A stretch of DNA of 64,000 bases from Xanthomonas arboricola pv. populi. Lineage in GTDB: Bacteria > Pseudomonadota > Gammaproteobacteria > Xanthomonadales > Xanthomonadaceae. The position numbers were made by a program, and so were the translations under genes. The notes under the pieces were generated by a model, which saw only the letters and a program-made list of their open reading frames with translations, did not search any database and was not told the origin of the DNA. Positions 49,446-62,475 of this stretch are shown piece by piece (position 1 is the stretch's first letter; the number at the start of each line of letters is the position of its first letter). The stretch covers positions 1,043,606 through 1,107,605 of the forward strand of contig NZ_MDEB01000001.1 in assembly GCF_002939945.1 (NCBI RefSeq). Direction: 5' to 3'.

Positions 49446-50402
49446 TCATAGCGTCTGCTCCAGCACGCGCCAGACCAGTTCTTCGAAATCGATGCCGAGC
49501 TGGCGCGCGGCCTTGGGCACCAGCGAGTGGCTGGTCATGCCGGGGGCCGTGTTGACTTCGAGCAGATACAGCTGCCCGCTGGCGCGGTCACGCATCACAT
49601 CGACGCGACCCCAGCCGCGGGCGCCGGCAGCGCGGAAGGCATCGAGCGCGAGCTGGCGGATCTGCGTCTCGGCATCGCCGTCCAGGCCCGGGCACAGGTA
49701 CTGGGTGTCGTCGGCCAGGTACTTGGCGTTGTAGTCGTACCACTGACCCTTGGGCACGATGCGGATCGACGGCAATGCGACCTCGCCGAGCACGGCCACG
49801 GTGAGTTCGTCGCCCTCGATCAGCTGCTCCATCAGCAGCGCGCCGTCGTAGCGCGCCGCCAGCCCCACGGCTTGTTCGAGCTGGGCCTGATCGAACACGC
49901 GGCTGATGCCGACGCTGGAGCCTTCGTTGGCCGGCTTGACGATCACCGGCAAGCCGATCTGCCGTGCGGCAGCATGGATGTCGTCGGCGCTGGCACCGGC
50001 GGCCAGGCGCGCATAGCGCGGCGTGGACAGGCCCAGCGACAGCCACACCTGCTTGGTGCGGATCTTGTCCATGCTCAACGCCGAGCCCAGCACGTCGGAG
50101 CCGGTATACGGCACCTTGAAGGCTTCCATCAGGCCTTGCACGATGCCGTCTTCGCCGCCGCCGTTATGGCCGTGCAGCACGTTGAAGACGCGATCGAAGC
50201 GCTGCGCGACCAGGGCCTGCGCCAAGGCCGGAATGCCGTCGACCGGCTGCGCGTCGACACCCCGCGCGCGCAGAGCATCGAGCACGTTGCTGCCGGAATT
50301 CAACGACACCTCGCGCTCGGACGAAGTCCCGCCGAGCAGCACGGCGACGCGGCCGAACGCGGCCGGGTCGCTGATGCGTGCGTTGGGAATCACCGCGCTC
50401 AT
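49446..50402 (-). CDS. ddlB: D-alanine--D-alanine ligase
   Basis: 318-residue ATP-grasp ligase making the D-Ala-D-Ala end of the peptidoglycan stem. Seen: [55 protein letters not shown], and [21 protein letters not shown] overlaps the murC stop (ATGA). A heptamer element follows its stop. Confidence 0.97.
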   Translation of the reverse strand: MSAVIPNARISDPAAFGRVAVLLGGTSSEREVSLNSGSNVLDALRARGVDAQPVDGIPALAQALVAQRFDRVFNVLHGHNGGGEDGIVQGLMEAFKVPYTGSDVLGSALSMDKIRTKQVWLSLGLSTPRYARLAAGASADDIHAAARQIGLPVIVKPANEGSSVGISRVFDQAQLEQAVGLAARYDGALLMEQLIEGDELTVAVLGEVALPSIRIVPKGQWYDYNAKYLADDTQYLCPGLDGDAETQIRQLALDAFRAAGARGWGRVDVMRDRASGQLYLLEVNTAPGMTSHSLVPKAARQLGIDFEELVWRVLEQTL

Positions 50403-51832
50403 GCGCTCGCTCCGGTGAAACCGTTGTTGATGATGTGCTGTGCGACATAGCCGATATCGCCGGCCCCCATCATCAGCAACAGGTCGCCGTCCTGCAGCAC
50501 GTCCGGCAACACTTCGGCCAGGCCGGAAATCTGCCCGACCACCACCGGTTCGCTGCGGCCGCGTGCACGGATGGCGCGCGCCAGTGCACGCGCATCGGCG
50601 CCCGGAATCGGCGCTTCGCCGGCCGGATAGACCTCGCTCAGCACCAGCGCATCGACGGTGCTCAGCACCGCGGCGAAGGCGTCGAACTGATCGCGGGTGC
50701 GGCTGTAGCGATGCGGCTGGAATGCCACCACCAGCCGCTTGTCCGGCCAGCCGCCGCGGGCGGCGGCGAACACCGCTTCCAGCTCACGCGGATGGTGGCC
50801 GTAATCGTCGACCACGCGTACGCGCGCACCGGTGGTGGTGGTGACTTCGCCCAGGTCGTTGAAGCGGCGGCCGATGCCGGCGAAATTTTCCAGCGCCCGT
50901 GCAATGGTCTCCGGTGCCACGCCCAGCTGCCAGCCGATCGCGGCGGCTGCCAGTGCGTTGAGCACGTTGTGACGCCCCGGCAAGGCGAGCGTCACCGGTG
51001 TGGTGGTGCCTTCGGGCAGACGCAGCGTGAAGCGCATGCGCGGGCCGTCCTGCACCACGTCTTCGGCGCGCACATCGGCGTTTTCGCTCATGCCGTAGCT
51101 CATCACGTGGCGCGGCGTCTTGCCCGCCAGCGCGGCCACTTCCGGGTCGTCGATGCACAGCACCGCCAGGCCATAGAACGGCAGGCGCTGCAGGAATTCG
51201 GCGAATGCCGCCTGGATGCGTGCGAAATCGTTGCCGTAATTTTCCAGGTGATCCGAATCGATATTGGTGATCACCGCCATCAGCGGATTCAGACGCAGGA
51301 AGCTGCCATCGCTTTCGTCGGCCTCGGCCACCAGCCACTGGCCGCCGCCGAGCTTGGCGTTGGCACCGGCGGCCAGCAACTGCCCGCCGATGACGAAGGT
51401 CGGATCCAGCCCGCCCTCGCTCAGCACCGCTGCGGCCAGGCTGGTGGTGGTGGTCTTGCCATGCGTGCCGGCCACCGCGATGCCGCGACGGAACCGCATC
51501 AGCTCGGCCAGCATCGCCGCACGCGGCATGATCGGAATGCGCTGGCTGCGCGCTTCCATCAACTCGGGGTTGTCTTCGCGGATCGCGCTGGACACCACCA
51601 CGCAATCGGTGCCGAGCACGTTGGCAGCAGAATGCCCCCGCATCACCCGCGCACCCAGCTTGGCCAGCCGCCGCGTCGCCACGTTATCGGAGTTGTCCGA
51701 GCCGGAGACTTCATAGCCCAGCGTCAGCATCACCTCGGCAATGCCGCTCATGCCGGTGCCGCCGATACCGACGAAATGTACGCGCGGAAACGCGCGCACC
51801 AGATCGCCGCTGTCCTGCAGACGGCGGATCAC
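50399..51832 (-). CDS. murC: UDP-N-acetylmuramate--L-alanine ligase
   Basis: 477-residue Mur ligase adding L-Ala to UDP-MurNAc. [20 protein letters not shown], the P-loop [31 protein letters not shown] and [14 protein letters not shown] are diagnostic. The GTG start ([17 protein letters not shown]) overlaps the murG stop (GTGA); upstream sequence in this frame is repeat-derived and not MurC. Confidence 0.97.
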   Translation of the reverse strand: MIRRLQDSGDLVRAFPRVHFVGIGGTGMSGIAEVMLTLGYEVSGSDNSDNVATRRLAKLGARVMRGHSAANVLGTDCVVVSSAIREDNPELMEARSQRIPIMPRAAMLAELMRFRRGIAVAGTHGKTTTTSLAAAVLSEGGLDPTFVIGGQLLAAGANAKLGGGQWLVAEADESDGSFLRLNPLMAVITNIDSDHLENYGNDFARIQAAFAEFLQRLPFYGLAVLCIDDPEVAALAGKTPRHVMSYGMSENADVRAEDVVQDGPRMRFTLRLPEGTTTPVTLALPGRHNVLNALAAAAIGWQLGVAPETIARALENFAGIGRRFNDLGEVTTTTGARVRVVDDYGHHPRELEAVFAAARGGWPDKRLVVAFQPHRYSRTRDQFDAFAAVLSTVDALVLSEVYPAGEAPIPGADARALARAIRARGRSEPVVVGQISGLAEVLPDVLQDGDLLLMMGAGDIGYVAQHIINNGFTGASA

Positions 51833-53109
51833 GCGGCACCTCCGGTGGAGGTGCGAATCGGGAATCGGGAATCGGGAATCGTGTGGAGCGGAGCGCCTGC
51901 AGCGACGGATACTTGGTCGGTGCGCTTGTCTGCGTGCATCAATGTGTGTTCCTGCAATTGTTCTGAGCTTTGCCCATTCCCCATTCCCGATTCCCCACTC
52001 CCGGCTTCCTGCAGAATGATGTCGGCGATGCGTTCGGCGGCATCCGGCTTGGCCAGGGTGCGGGCGGCCTGGGCCATCGCCAAGCGGCGGGCGGGGTCGG
52101 TCAGCAGGGTCTGCAAGACCTGCTGCAACCGCACGGCCAGGGTGTCGTCCTGCTTGAGCAGCACGGCGGCGTCGGCGCCGACCAGGTATTCGGCATTGCG
52201 GGTCTGGTGGTCGTCCACTGCTGCGGCGAAGGGCACCAGCACGCTGCCGATGCCGGCGGCGCACAGTTCGGCCAGCGTCGATGCACCGGCGCGGCACACG
52301 ACCAGATCGGCCCAGGCGTAGGCGGCGGCCATGTCGGCGATGAACGGTTCGACGCTGGCGTTGACGCCCGCCTGCGCGTATGCCGCCTCTGCTTCGGCGC
52401 GCAGCTTTTCACCGCACTGGTGGCGCACGTCCACATCCGGGTGGCCAAGCGCGGCCAGTGCCGCCGGCACGGCCTGATTCAATGCGCGCGCGCCCTGGCT
52501 GCCACCGAGCACCAGTACACGCACGGCACCGCCACGGCCGACCAGACGTGCGGCCGGCGCCGGAAGCGCTGCGATTTCCGCGCGCACCGGATTGCCCACC
52601 GCTTCTTCGCCGGCAAAGCTGCCTGGGAAACCGGTCAGCACACGGCGCGCAAACCGCGACAACACCTTGTTGGTCATGCCGGGGGCGCGGTTCTGTTCGT
52701 GCACCAGCAGCGGCGCGCCGAGCAGCCGCGCCGCCAGGCCACCCGGCCCGGCCGCGAAGCCGCCGAAACTGATCACCGCACGCGGCTGGCGCTTGCGCAG
52801 CACGAAACCGGCGGCGCGCACTGCGCGCATCACCCGCACCGGTGCACCGAGCAATTTCATCAGGCCCTTGCCACGCAGGCCGCTGATGGCCAGCGTGTCC
52901 AGTGGAATGGCGTGCTGCGGCACCAGCCGGGTTTCCATCGCGCCATCGGCACCCAGCCAGGTCACCGGCACGCCACGCGCGCGCAGCACCTTGGCCACGG
53001 CCAGACCCGGGAAGATGTGCCCGCCGGTGCCGCCAGCCAGAATCATCACTGGTCGACTCCCCGCACATGGATGTTCGGGTGTTTGCGAGGGATTCGCATG
53101 AGCACTCAT
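51829..53109 (-). CDS. murG: Lipid II synthase MurG
   Basis: 426 residues; GT28 transferase adding GlcNAc to lipid I at the inner membrane face. [75 protein letters not shown] and [19 protein letters not shown] are all present. Family sequence ends near [12 protein letters not shown] (about residue 370). The last 50-odd residues ([13 protein letters not shown] to [16 protein letters not shown]) are heptamer-encoded. The stop overlaps murC's GTG. Confidence 0.95.
   Translation of the reverse strand: MSAHANPSQTPEHPCAGSRPVMILAGGTGGHIFPGLAVAKVLRARGVPVTWLGADGAMETRLVPQHAIPLDTLAISGLRGKGLMKLLGAPVRVMRAVRAAGFVLRKRQPRAVISFGGFAAGPGGLAARLLGAPLLVHEQNRAPGMTNKVLSRFARRVLTGFPGSFAGEEAVGNPVRAEIAALPAPAARLVGRGGAVRVLVLGGSQGARALNQAVPAALAALGHPDVDVRHQCGEKLRAEAEAAYAQAGVNASVEPFIADMAAAYAWADLVVCRAGASTLAELCAAGIGSVLVPFAAAVDDHQTRNAEYLVGADAAVLLKQDDTLAVRLQQVLQTLLTDPARRLAMAQAARTLAKPDAAERIADIILQEAGSGESGMGNGQSSEQLQEHTLMHADKRTDQVSVAAGAPLHTIPDSRFPIRTSTGGAA
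51855..52006. repeat. GGGAATC heptamer element inside the 3' end of murG
   Basis: Four units CGGGAATCGGGAATCGGGAA at 51858-51880 and inverse units (CATTCCCCATTCCCGATTCC) at 51976-52000, enclosing about 95 bases, all read as MurG codons. Confidence 0.85.
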
Positions 53110-54478
53110 GCAATCCTCCCGAAGGTCGGTTCCACACGCGACTGCATGCGGCTGGTGCCGCGCAGGATGGCCGACGCCGGTGCCACCGATGCTGCAGCGA
53201 CCGGTGCGGCTGCGGGTGCGGCGGCAACCGGGTCACGCTGCGGCTTGTGCGCCGGCGCATAGGCTGGCGCGACCGATTCGACCACCGGTTCGGCCGGCTC
53301 GGCCGATGGCGCGCCCGCGCCCTGCGGCGACAACTTGCTGCGCAGGCGCTCGGCACGATCCATCTCGTAGGACACGCGCAGCAGCAGGCCCATCGCCACG
53401 CAGGTCATCAACACCGACGAACCGCCGGAGGAAATCAGCGGCAGGGTCAGGCCCTTGGTCGGCAGGATGCCCAGGTTCACGCCGACCGAGACGAAGCTCT
53501 GCAGGCTGATCCACAACCCGATGCCGAAGGCGATGTAGCCGGAGAAGTGACGCTTCATTTCCACGCAACGCATGCCCAGCCAGAACGCCCGACCGACCAG
53601 CAGCGCATACAGCGAGATCACCCCGCACACGCCGACAAAGCCGAGTTCTTCGGCGATGACCGAGAAGATGAAGTCCGTATGCGCTTCGGGCAGGTAGTTG
53701 AGCTTCTGCACCGAGGCGCCCAGGCCCACGCCGGTCCACTGGCCACGGCCGACCGCCATCAAGGCGTTGGACAGCTGATAGCCGGAGCCAAGCTGGTCGG
53801 CCCACGGGTCCAGGAACGAGGTGATGCGACGCAGCCGGTACGGCTCCAGGATCGCGATGAAGGCGAACACCGGCAGGCCGAACACGATCGGCATCGACAT
53901 GCGCGGCAGGTTCACCCCGCCCAGCACCAGCATGCCGGCGGTGATCGCCAGCAACAGGGTGGACGAGCCGAAGTCCGGCTGCATCAGCAGCAGGCCGACC
54001 AGTGCGATCGCCACACCCAGTGGCTTGAGCATCGCCGGCCAGGTGGCGTTGACCTCGTCGCGAAAGCGCACCAGATAGCTGGACAGCCACACGATGTAGA
54101 GCACCTTGACCGCTTCGACGGTCTGGAACTTCGACACGCCCAGGTTGATCCAGCGCTTGGCGCCGTTGACGCTGCTGCCCAAGCCGGGCACGAACACCAC
54201 CATCAGCAGGCCGAAGCAGGCCAGCAGCAACACCTGGTTGTACTGCTCGATGGTCTTGAGCTCGGTACGCATCGCCCAGAACGCCAGGCCCACGCCGATG
54301 CCCAGGAACAGCAGGTGGCGGGTCAGGTAATAGAACGGGTTGTCGGACAGCTCGATCGAGCTGGACGCCACCATCACCACGCCCAGCGAGGCGAGCGTGG
54401 CCGCGGCCCCGAGCAGCCACGGGTCGTAGCGGCCGCCGATGGCGTCCAGTCGCGTGGCCTGGCGGGACATGTCGTTCA

Positions 54479-54479
<1 letters not shown>
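53106..54479 (-). CDS. ftsW: Lipid II polymerase FtsW
   Basis: 457-residue SEDS glycosyltransferase of the divisome with ten membrane segments. Seen: [19 protein letters not shown], the catalytic-Asp region [39 protein letters not shown], and [18 protein letters not shown] Pro/Ala-rich cytoplasmic tail of about 75 residues ([19 protein letters not shown]) is longer than in E. coli. Start overlaps the mraY stop (TGATG); stop overlaps the murG ATG. Confidence 0.97.
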
Positions 54480-55553
<1,074 letters not shown>

Positions 55554-55564
<11 letters not shown>

Positions 55565-57047
55565 GGGATGCGTCCTCCGCCGGTGCGCGCAGCGCGGCGA
55601 CGATGCGGTCCATGGCGCTGCCACGGGAGCCTTTCACCAGCAGCGTGGGCGGGTTTTGCGCCGTGGTGGCGGCAGCCTGCGCCGCCGCACCGGTGTGTTC
55701 GTGCATCGAAGAAGATTCCTGCGTTTGAGTCGGCGAAACGGCGAGCTGCGCCAGATCCGCCTGCAAGGCCGCGATCAACGCGGCATGGGTGGCGAACACG
55801 CGGCCGCCCTCGCCGAACGCCTGTGCGGCGGCGGCACTGAGCTCGCCCAGCGCGTACAGGCGCTGCAGCTTGGCCGCGCGCGCGCGACGTCCGGCGGCGG
55901 CATGCAAGGCCGCGCCTTCCGGGCCGAGTTCACGCATGTCACCGAGCACCAGCCAGCCCTCGCCAGCAGCAGCGGCGAGGGTGTCGATGGCGGCATCCAG
56001 CGAACCGGGATTGGCGTTGTAGCTGTCGTCGATCAGCACCGCGCCACTGGGCAGGGTGTGGGTGATCTGGCGACCAGCCACCGGGCGCGCCTGCGCCAGA
56101 CCGGCGGCGATGATCGGCAAGGCGATGCCCGCACCCAACGCCAGGCCGGCCGCAGCCAGCGCGTTGAGCACGTTGTGGCGGCCCGGCAACGGCAGCGCGA
56201 TCTGCGCCTGGCCTTGCGGGGTCACCAGGGTGAATTGCGCGCCACTGGCCTGCAGCCGCAAGCCATGCGCGGTGATGTCGGCACTGGCCTGCAGGCCGTA
56301 ACGCAACACGCGACGGCCCTGCACCGGGTGCGCATGCAGTTGCTGCTCGAACCAGGCACCGAAGGCATCGTCGGCATTGATCACCGCCACGCCATCGGCC
56401 GGCAATGCGGCGTAGATGGCGCCCTTGGTGCGGGCGACGCCGAGCAGGCTGCCCAGGCGTTCCAGATGTGCGGGCGCGATGTTGTTGACCAGGGCCACGT
56501 GCGGCTGCGCGATCTCGGTGAGATAGGCGATATCGCCCGGCTTGCCGGCGCCCATTTCGTAGATCGCCAGATCCGCATCGTCCGGCGCTGCGATCACCGC
56601 AAGCGGCAGGCCGATCTCGTTGTTGCGGTTGCCCGGCGTGGCGTACACGGTGGTGCCGTCGACACGCCCGGCCTCGGTCAGGATGGCCAGCAGCACGGCC
56701 TTGACGCTGGTCTTGCCGTTGGAGCCGGTCAAGGCGATCACCCGCGTGGCGCGGTCGCGCTGCATGCCGGCAGCGATACGCGCCAGGGCCAGTTCGGTAT
56801 TTTCCACCAGTACCTGCGGCACGCTCAGCGCCGGCAGCAGGCGATCGACCAGCAAGCCGCTGGCGCCATGCGCCACCGCGTCCGCGGCAAAGTCGTGTCC
56901 GTCGAAACGCTCGCCGCGCAGCGCCACATACAGGCTGCCGTTGGCCAACGTGCGGGTGTCGTTGCCGACGGCGTCGATCATGGCGTCGTCGCCATGCAGC
57001 TCGCCGCCGGCCCAGTGGGCGATCAACGACAGCGGAGTGAGCTTCAT
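55554..57047 (-). CDS. murF: UDP-MurNAc-tripeptide--D-Ala-D-Ala ligase
   Basis: 497-residue Mur ligase adding D-Ala-D-Ala. [21 protein letters not shown]-loop [52 protein letters not shown] and [20 protein letters not shown] are present. About 40 residues longer than usual because of a C-terminal Ala-rich insert ([20 protein letters not shown]). ATG overlaps the murE stop (ATGA). Confidence 0.97.
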
Positions 57048-58531
57048 GCGCGCACTCCCAGTACGGTACGCGGCAACAAGGCCTGCGCCGCCACGATGGC
57101 GTCGTCGAAGGCATGCCGCACACCGGCGATTTCCTGATACGGCTCGTGGCCCTTGCCGGCGATCAGCACGATGTCGGAGGCACCGGCCATGCTGATGGCC
57201 TGATGGATCGCCGCGGCGCGATCGCGCTGCACGATCGCAGCATCCGGGCGCGCAAAGCCGCGCAGGATATCGGCCACGATCACATCGCCATCTTCGCCAC
57301 GCGGATTGTCGTCGGTGACGATCGCCACGTCGGCATTGACCTCGGCAATGGCCGCCATCAGCGGGCGCTTGCCGGTGTCGCGCTCGCCACCGCAGCCGAA
57401 CACGCAGATCAGCCGGTCCTGCGCATGCGCGCGCAGGCTGGCCAATGCCTGTTGCAGCGCGTCGGGCGTGTGTGCGTAGTCGACGACCACCAACGGTGCG
57501 CCGTGTGCACCACCCAAGCGGTTCATGCGGCCATGGATCGGCTGCAACCGACCGAGCGCCTCGGCAATCCGTGCCGGCGCGATGTCCAGCGCAGCCAACG
57601 CGCCGGCCACGGCCAGCAGGTTGTCCACGTTGAAGCGGCCCAGCAGCGGCGAGTGCACCGGATGCACCTGGCCGCCGAGATGCAGCGCGAAATTGATGCC
57701 GTTGTGATCCAGCTGCAGTGCCTGCGCACGCACGCTTGCCTGGGTCTGCGCGCGCGAGCTGACGCCGATCGCGCGCAGCGCGGGGTCGAGCGAGGCCAGC
57801 AGCGTGCGGCCGAAGTCATCGTCCAGATTCACCACGGCGGCCTTCAATCCGGCGCGCGTGAACAGCCTGGCCTTGGCCGCGCCGTATTGCGCCATGTCGC
57901 CGTGGTAATCGAGATGGTCGCGGGTGAGATTGGTGAACACCGCCACGTCGAGATGCACCGCATCCACGCGGCCCTGGTCCAGCGCATGCGAGCTGACTTC
58001 CATCGCCACGGCCTGCGCGCCCTCGTCGCGCAACTGCGCCAGCAACGCATGCGTCTGCAGCACCAGCGGCGTGGTGAAACCGGTCGGCACGGCGCTGCCA
58101 TACAGGCCGACGCCCAGGGTGCCGAGCGTGCCGGCAGGGGTGCCGAGCAGCGTCAGGGCCTGCGCCAGCAATTGCACGGTCGAGGTCTTGCCGTTGGTGC
58201 CGGTGACGCCGACCATCCGCATCGCCTGCGAGGGCTGGCCGTGGAACTGATCGGCCATCGCGCCCAGGCGCGCACGCAAACCGGGCACGGCGATCGCGTC
58301 GGCCGGTGCCGGCAGATCGGCCGGCGCCGGCGGCTCGAACAACAGCGCCGCCGCGCCATTGGCGCGCGCCTGGTCGACGAAGCCCAGGCCATGCGCACCG
58401 AAACCGGCGATCGCCACGAAGGCATCGCCCGCACGCACCGCACGGCTGTCCATCACCAGGCCCGACACCTGCACATCGTGCGCAAGCGGCACGTCCGGCA
58501 ACAGCTGCGACAGCGGCATGCTGCGGCTCAC
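57044..58531 (-). CDS. murE: UDP-MurNAc-tripeptide synthetase, meso-DAP type
   Basis: 495 residues. P-loop [59 protein letters not shown], and the specificity motif [10 protein letters not shown] (DNPR), which indicates meso-diaminopimelate as the added residue. GTG start ([16 protein letters not shown]) overlaps the ftsI stop (GTGA); an ATG four codons in is an alternative. Confidence 0.97.
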   Translation of the reverse strand: MSRSMPLSQLLPDVPLAHDVQVSGLVMDSRAVRAGDAFVAIAGFGAHGLGFVDQARANGAAALLFEPPAPADLPAPADAIAVPGLRARLGAMADQFHGQPSQAMRMVGVTGTNGKTSTVQLLAQALTLLGTPAGTLGTLGVGLYGSAVPTGFTTPLVLQTHALLAQLRDEGAQAVAMEVSSHALDQGRVDAVHLDVAVFTNLTRDHLDYHGDMAQYGAAKARLFTRAGLKAAVVNLDDDFGRTLLASLDPALRAIGVSSRAQTQASVRAQALQLDHNGINFALHLGGQVHPVHSPLLGRFNVDNLLAVAGALAALDIAPARIAEALGRLQPIHGRMNRLGGAHGAPLVVVDYAHTPDALQQALASLRAHAQDRLICVFGCGGERDTGKRPLMAAIAEVNADVAIVTDDNPRGEDGDVIVADILRGFARPDAAIVQRDRAAAIHQAISMAGASDIVLIAGKGHEPYQEIAGVRHAFDDAIVAAQALLPRTVLGVRA

Positions 58532-60396
58532 TGGCGGCTCTCCTGCAATGGAGCAGGCTGGGCGGGTGCGGGCAGCGCAGCCGGCGCAACGGCGGTGGGA
58601 ATGCCGGCAGACACTTCGTCCACCGGATCCGGCACCAACGCCGGGTCCAGATCGGCCGGCTGCGGCTTGACGACCGGCTGCCCGGTCTTGCCGGCGGCCT
58701 GCGCGGCCAGCCACGACTGGATGTCGTCCGGCGGCACGTCCATCAGCCGCAACGCGCCTTCCATCACCCTGTGGAACACCGGCGCCGACACCAGGCCGCC
58801 GTAATACACCTTGCCCTGCGGATCGTTGATCACGATGACGGTGGCAAAGCGCGGACGCGTGGCCGGCACCAGCCCGGCGAACAGCGCGTTGTAATGCCCG
58901 CGCTCGTACCCGTTGGCGCCGTTCTTGCGCGCGGTACCGGTCTTGCCGGCCACGTGATAGCCCAGGATCGCCGCGCCCTTGGCGCCGCCCTGGGTGACCA
59001 CCGTTTCCATCATGTCGATGACCTGGCGCGCCACGTCGGGGGTGACCACCTGGCGGGTTTCGTTGTGCTGGCCGCGCACGAAGGTCGGCGGAGTCAGCTT
59101 GCCGCCATTGCCCAGCGTGGCGTACGCCTGCGCGATCTGCAGCGGCGTCACCGACAGGCCGTAGCCGTACGACATCGTGGTCTTGGACGGGCCGCTCCAG
59201 CGTGCCGGCTGCAGCACCACACCGGCCGATTCGCCAGGAAACCCGCTATGCGGCGCAGCGCCATAACCGAAGTTGCGAATCGACTGATAGAAGGTCTGGT
59301 CCGGCACCTTGGCCGCGATCTTGGCCGCGCCGATATTGGAGCTGCGGGTGATCACGCCGGTGACGTTGAGCACGCCGTTGTTGCGCGGCACATCGCGGAT
59401 GGTGAAGCGTCCCACCGACATGTAGCCGGGGTTGGTGTCGATGACGGTGTCCTTGGTCACCACGCCGGCGGTCAGCGCCGTGGCCACGGTCAGCGGCTTC
59501 ATCGTCGAGCCCGGCTCGACCAGATCGGTGACCGCGCGGTTGCGGCGCGCCGAGGGATTGATGCCGGTGACCGAATTCGGGTTGTAGGTGGGCAGGTTGA
59601 CCATCGCCAGCACTTCGCCGGTGGCCACATCCATCACCACCATCGAACCGCCGGCAGCATTGTTTTCGACCAGCGCGTTGCGCAGTTCCTTGTAGGCCAG
59701 GAACTGGATGCGGCGGTCGATGCTCAGCGTCAGGTCCTTGCCCGGCTGCGCCGGACGCACCAGATCCACGCTCTCCACGATCGCGCCGCGCGCATCGCGC
59801 ACCACCTTCTTGGAGCCCGGCTTGCCGCGCAGCCATTCGTCGAAGGCCAGCTCCAGGCCTTCCTGGCCGCGGTCGTCGATATTGGTGAAGCCCAGCACGT
59901 GGGCCATCGCCTCGCCTTGCGGATAGAAGCGACGGAACTCGCGCTGCGAGAACACACCGGGGATCTTCAGATCGACAATCGCATGCGCCTTGTCCGGGTT
60001 GATCCGGCGCTGCAGGTACATGAATTCCTTGCCGGCCTTCTGCGCCAGTTTGGCGTTCAACTCGTCCAGCGGCTGGCCGAGCGCCTTGGCCAGCTCGGGA
60101 ATGCGATCCGGGTTGCGCAACAGTTCCTGCGGATTGACCCAGATCGATTCCACCGGCGTGGACACCGCCAGCGGCTCGCCGTTGCGGTCGGTGATCATGC
60201 CGCGCGAGGTGGCGATCGGCAGCTCGCGCAGGTAGCGCGCTTCGCCCTGGCGCTGGTAGAAATCGCGGTTGACCAGCTGCACGAACGCCGCCCGGCCGAT
60301 CAGCGTCACCGAGCACAGGCCCAGCGCGATGCCGACCAGCATCAGGCGGCCACGCAGGTTGAAATTGCTGCGCGCGCGGTTGCGGCCGGCCTTCAT
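58528..60396 (-). CDS. ftsI: Peptidoglycan transpeptidase FtsI (PBP3)
   Basis: 622-residue division-specific class B penicillin-binding protein. One N-terminal helix ([20 protein letters not shown]); pedestal domain; transpeptidase motifs EPGSTMKP (Ser297, Lys300), SSN at 352-354 and KTGTA at 485-489. The C-terminal tail of about 60 residues is Pro/Ala-rich ([15 protein letters not shown]). The ftsL gene ends 142 bases upstream, a wide gap for this cluster, filled by a tandem duplication. Confidence 0.98.
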   Translation of the reverse strand: MKAGRNRARSNFNLRGRLMLVGIALGLCSVTLIGRAAFVQLVNRDFYQRQGEARYLRELPIATSRGMITDRNGEPLAVSTPVESIWVNPQELLRNPDRIPELAKALGQPLDELNAKLAQKAGKEFMYLQRRINPDKAHAIVDLKIPGVFSQREFRRFYPQGEAMAHVLGFTNIDDRGQEGLELAFDEWLRGKPGSKKVVRDARGAIVESVDLVRPAQPGKDLTLSIDRRIQFLAYKELRNALVENNAAGGSMVVMDVATGEVLAMVNLPTYNPNSVTGINPSARRNRAVTDLVEPGSTMKPLTVATALTAGVVTKDTVIDTNPGYMSVGRFTIRDVPRNNGVLNVTGVITRSSNIGAAKIAAKVPDQTFYQSIRNFGYGAAPHSGFPGESAGVVLQPARWSGPSKTTMSYGYGLSVTPLQIAQAYATLGNGGKLTPPTFVRGQHNETRQVVTPDVARQVIDMMETVVTQGGAKGAAILGYHVAGKTGTARKNGANGYERGHYNALFAGLVPATRPRFATVIVINDPQGKVYYGGLVSAPVFHRVMEGALRLMDVPPDDIQSWLAAQAAGKTGQPVVKPQPADLDPALVPDPVDEVSAGIPTAVAPAALPAPAQPAPLQESRQ

Positions 60397-60408
60397 GGCG
60401 CACCTCCG

Positions 60409-60549
60409 TGTGCGCCACCCTGCGGGCGGCTTCGCCGTGCAAAACGGCTGTCCTGCCGTTTTGTCATGGGCGCAACACTTACATGTGCGCCACCCTGCGG
60501 GCGGCTTCGCCGTGCAAAACGGCTGTCCTGCGGCATCGTCATGGGCGCA
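60409..60549. repeat. Tandem 66-bp duplication between ftsL and ftsI, with a hairpin
   Basis: Copies at 60409-60474 and 60484-60549 (offset 75), nearly identical except at one 6-base patch. The first copy has the hairpin AAAACGG (60441-60447) with CCGTTTT (60456-60462). The Ts at its end make it terminator-like on both strands; the patch destroys it in the second copy. The second copy overlaps the last codons of ftsL. Confidence 0.85.
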
Positions 60550-60802
60550 CCACCACGATGTCGTTGGTCTCCGGGAACTTCATCCCGATGCGCGCACGCG
60601 CGACCTGATCCACGCGATTGCTTTCCGCCCAGGTGGCCTGCTCCAGCTGCAGCCGGCCGAATTCGATATTCAATTCATCGCGTGTGTGTTCGAGCTTGGA
60701 CAGCTGCACGAACAGCTTGCGATGCATGTGGCGCATGTACACGACCCCGATCGCCGAGGCGATGCTGCAGGCGAGCAGCACGATGAGCAGCAGGCGGCTC
60801 AT
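60539..60802 (-). CDS. ftsL: Cell division protein FtsL
   Basis: 87-residue bitopic protein: helix [20 protein letters not shown] then a leucine-zipper-like coiled coil ([37 protein letters not shown]), ending [16 protein letters not shown]. It works with FtsB and FtsQ to activate FtsWI. ATG overlaps the rsmH stop (ATGA). Confidence 0.93.
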   Translation of the reverse strand: MSRLLLIVLLACSIASAIGVVYMRHMHRKLFVQLSKLEHTRDELNIEFGRLQLEQATWAESNRVDQVARARIGMKFPETNDIVVVRP

Positions 60803-61854
60803 GCAGCGTCTCCGTTCGGAGACGCCGGGAATCGGGAAGCAGCGTCGCTGTTGCCTTTGCCCATTCCCGATTCCCCATTCCCCATTCCCAGCTTCTCGGC
60901 CACCCGCAACACCGCGCTACGCGCGCGCGGGTTGACGCTCAGCTCGGCGTCGTCGGCCTTGATGGCGCCGCTGATCAGTTGCAGCGTCGGCACGAACGGC
61001 TGGGCTTCGGGCAGGCGGCGGTTGCTCGGCGGGGCCTTGGCGTAGCGGGCCATGAACTGCTTGACGATGCGGTCTTCCAGCGAATGGAAGCTGATCACCG
61101 CCAGGCGGCCGCCGGGCTTGAGCGCGCCCAGGGCGGCATCCAGGCCGGCCTCCAGATCGTCCAGCTCGCGGTTGATGTAGATGCGGATCGCCTGAAAGCT
61201 GCGCGTGGCCGGATGGGTCTTGCTGTCGCCGCGCGGCATCACCGAGGCAATCAGCTCGGCCAATTGCGCGGTACGCAGCAGCGGCTGTTCGGCGCGGCGC
61301 GCCACGATGGCGCGCGCGATGCGGCGGCTCTGGCGTTCTTCGCCATAGGTCCACAACACGTCGGCGATGTCGCGGTCGCTGGCCTGCGCCAGCCACTCGG
61401 CCGCGCTCTGGCCGGCGTCCGGGTCCATGCGCATGTCCAGTGGGCCGTCCTTGCCGAAACTGAAACCGCGCCCGGCCACATCCAGCTGCGGCGAGGACAC
61501 GCCCAGATCCAGCAGAATGCCGTCGACGGTTGCCGCAGCCACCACCTGGCCGAGCCCGGCAAAGCTGCCGCGATGGATGGACACGCGCGCATCCCCACCG
61601 AACGACTGTTCGGCCACGGCGATCGCGTCGGGGTCCTTGTCCATCACCAGCAGTCGACCTCCCGGGCCAAGGTGTTGCAGCACGCCACGGGCGTGTCCGC
61701 CACGCCCGAACGTGCCATCGAGATAGGTTCCGTTTTCGATCACCTGCAGGCCGTCCAGAACCTGCGTGTACAGCACCGGCACGTGGGCCGCCGGTGGCTG
61801 CGACACCGGGTGACCGGGCTGCGCTTCACCGCGCATCCGGGCACCCCGGCTCAC
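60799..61854 (-). CDS. rsmH: 16S rRNA (cytosine-1402-N4) methyltransferase
   Basis: 351 residues, SAM-dependent; methylates C1402 of 16S r[81 protein letters not shown] and [17 protein letters not shown] identify it. The GTG start at 61854 overlaps the mraZ stop (GTGA); ATG 61836 with GGGG upstream is an alternative. Family sequence ends at AVLRVAEKL; the last 27 residues ([15 protein letters not shown] and [12 protein letters not shown]) are heptamer-encoded. Confidence 0.95.
60826..60895. repeat. GGGAATC heptamer element inside the 3' end of rsmH
   Basis: GGGAATCGGGAAGC at 60830-60843 and inverse units (CATTCCCGATTCCCCATTCC) at 60862-60888. All read as RsmH codons. Confidence 0.82.
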
Positions 61855-62297
61855 AACCTGAGATCGAGCAATTCATCGCCCAGATCCCCGTCAGACAATG
61901 TCTGCTGGATCAGTGCGCGATGTGCCTGCTCGCTCCAGAGTTCGAATTTGTCGCCCATGCCGAGCAGCACGGCCTTCTTCTCGATGCCAACCGCATTGCG
62001 GTGACTGGCCGGGATGCTCAGACGCCCATTGGCGTCCAGCTCCAGCACTGCGGAAGAACCCACCAGTTTCTGCTGCAGCGTGCGGATCACGCGCTGGGTA
62101 TTGGGCTTTGACATCACATCGTCACGCACCCGTTCCCACTCCTTTTCCGCATATAGCCACAGGCATCCGGCCTCGAACGGGTTGTAGGTGAGCACCAGGC
62201 GATTGCCGCTCACGCGCGTGACCAGGTCGCGATACGCGGTTGGCACCGCCATACGCCCCTTGTCGTCCACCGTGATGGCAGTCTCGCCCTGAAACAC
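61851..62297 (-). CDS. mraZ: Transcriptional regulator MraZ
   Basis: 148-residue AbrB-fold regulator that binds its own promoter. Two repeats of the fold: [20 protein letters not shown] and [20 protein letters not shown]. The GTG at 62297 (MFQGETAI as in relatives) has GAGG 9 bases upstream; the TTG at 62306 lies directly on the GAGG and is unlikely. First gene of the dcw cluster; its stop overlaps rsmH. Confidence 0.95.
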
Positions 62298-62330
62298 CGA
62301 ATGCAACCTCGAATACCCGCTGGGGGATCA

Positions 62331-62380
62331 TTGAACCACGAAAAACCACAAAACACCTGGTTTTCCCTCCGTTGCCCACC
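62331..62380 (-). promoter_or_regulatory. Candidate MraZ operator: five boxes with 10-bp spacing
   Basis: On the minus strand the boxes GTGGG, GAGGG, CAGGT, GTGGT and GTGGT recur exactly every 10 bases (blocks 62371-62380 down to 62331-62340). E. coli MraZ binds three TGGGN repeats spaced by 5 bases, i.e. the same 10-bp period. The first box touches the -10 hexamer. Confidence 0.75.
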
Positions 62381-62405
62381 TTAGCAGCGCGCCAAAGGTT
62401 GTCAA
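62378..62405 (-). promoter_or_regulatory. Promoter of the dcw cluster
   Basis: Minus-strand TTGACA (62405-62400), 16-base spacer, TAAGGT (62383-62378): a perfect -35 and a weak -10. The MraZ-like boxes begin at the -10, so repression by MraZ is likely. Confidence 0.65.
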
Positions 62406-62475
62406 CAACTTTGAAGGTCGCAAATCGCCAGTCGCATCAATGAGTTGCGGCACTCTTTAGAGACTTGTTCAAAGG

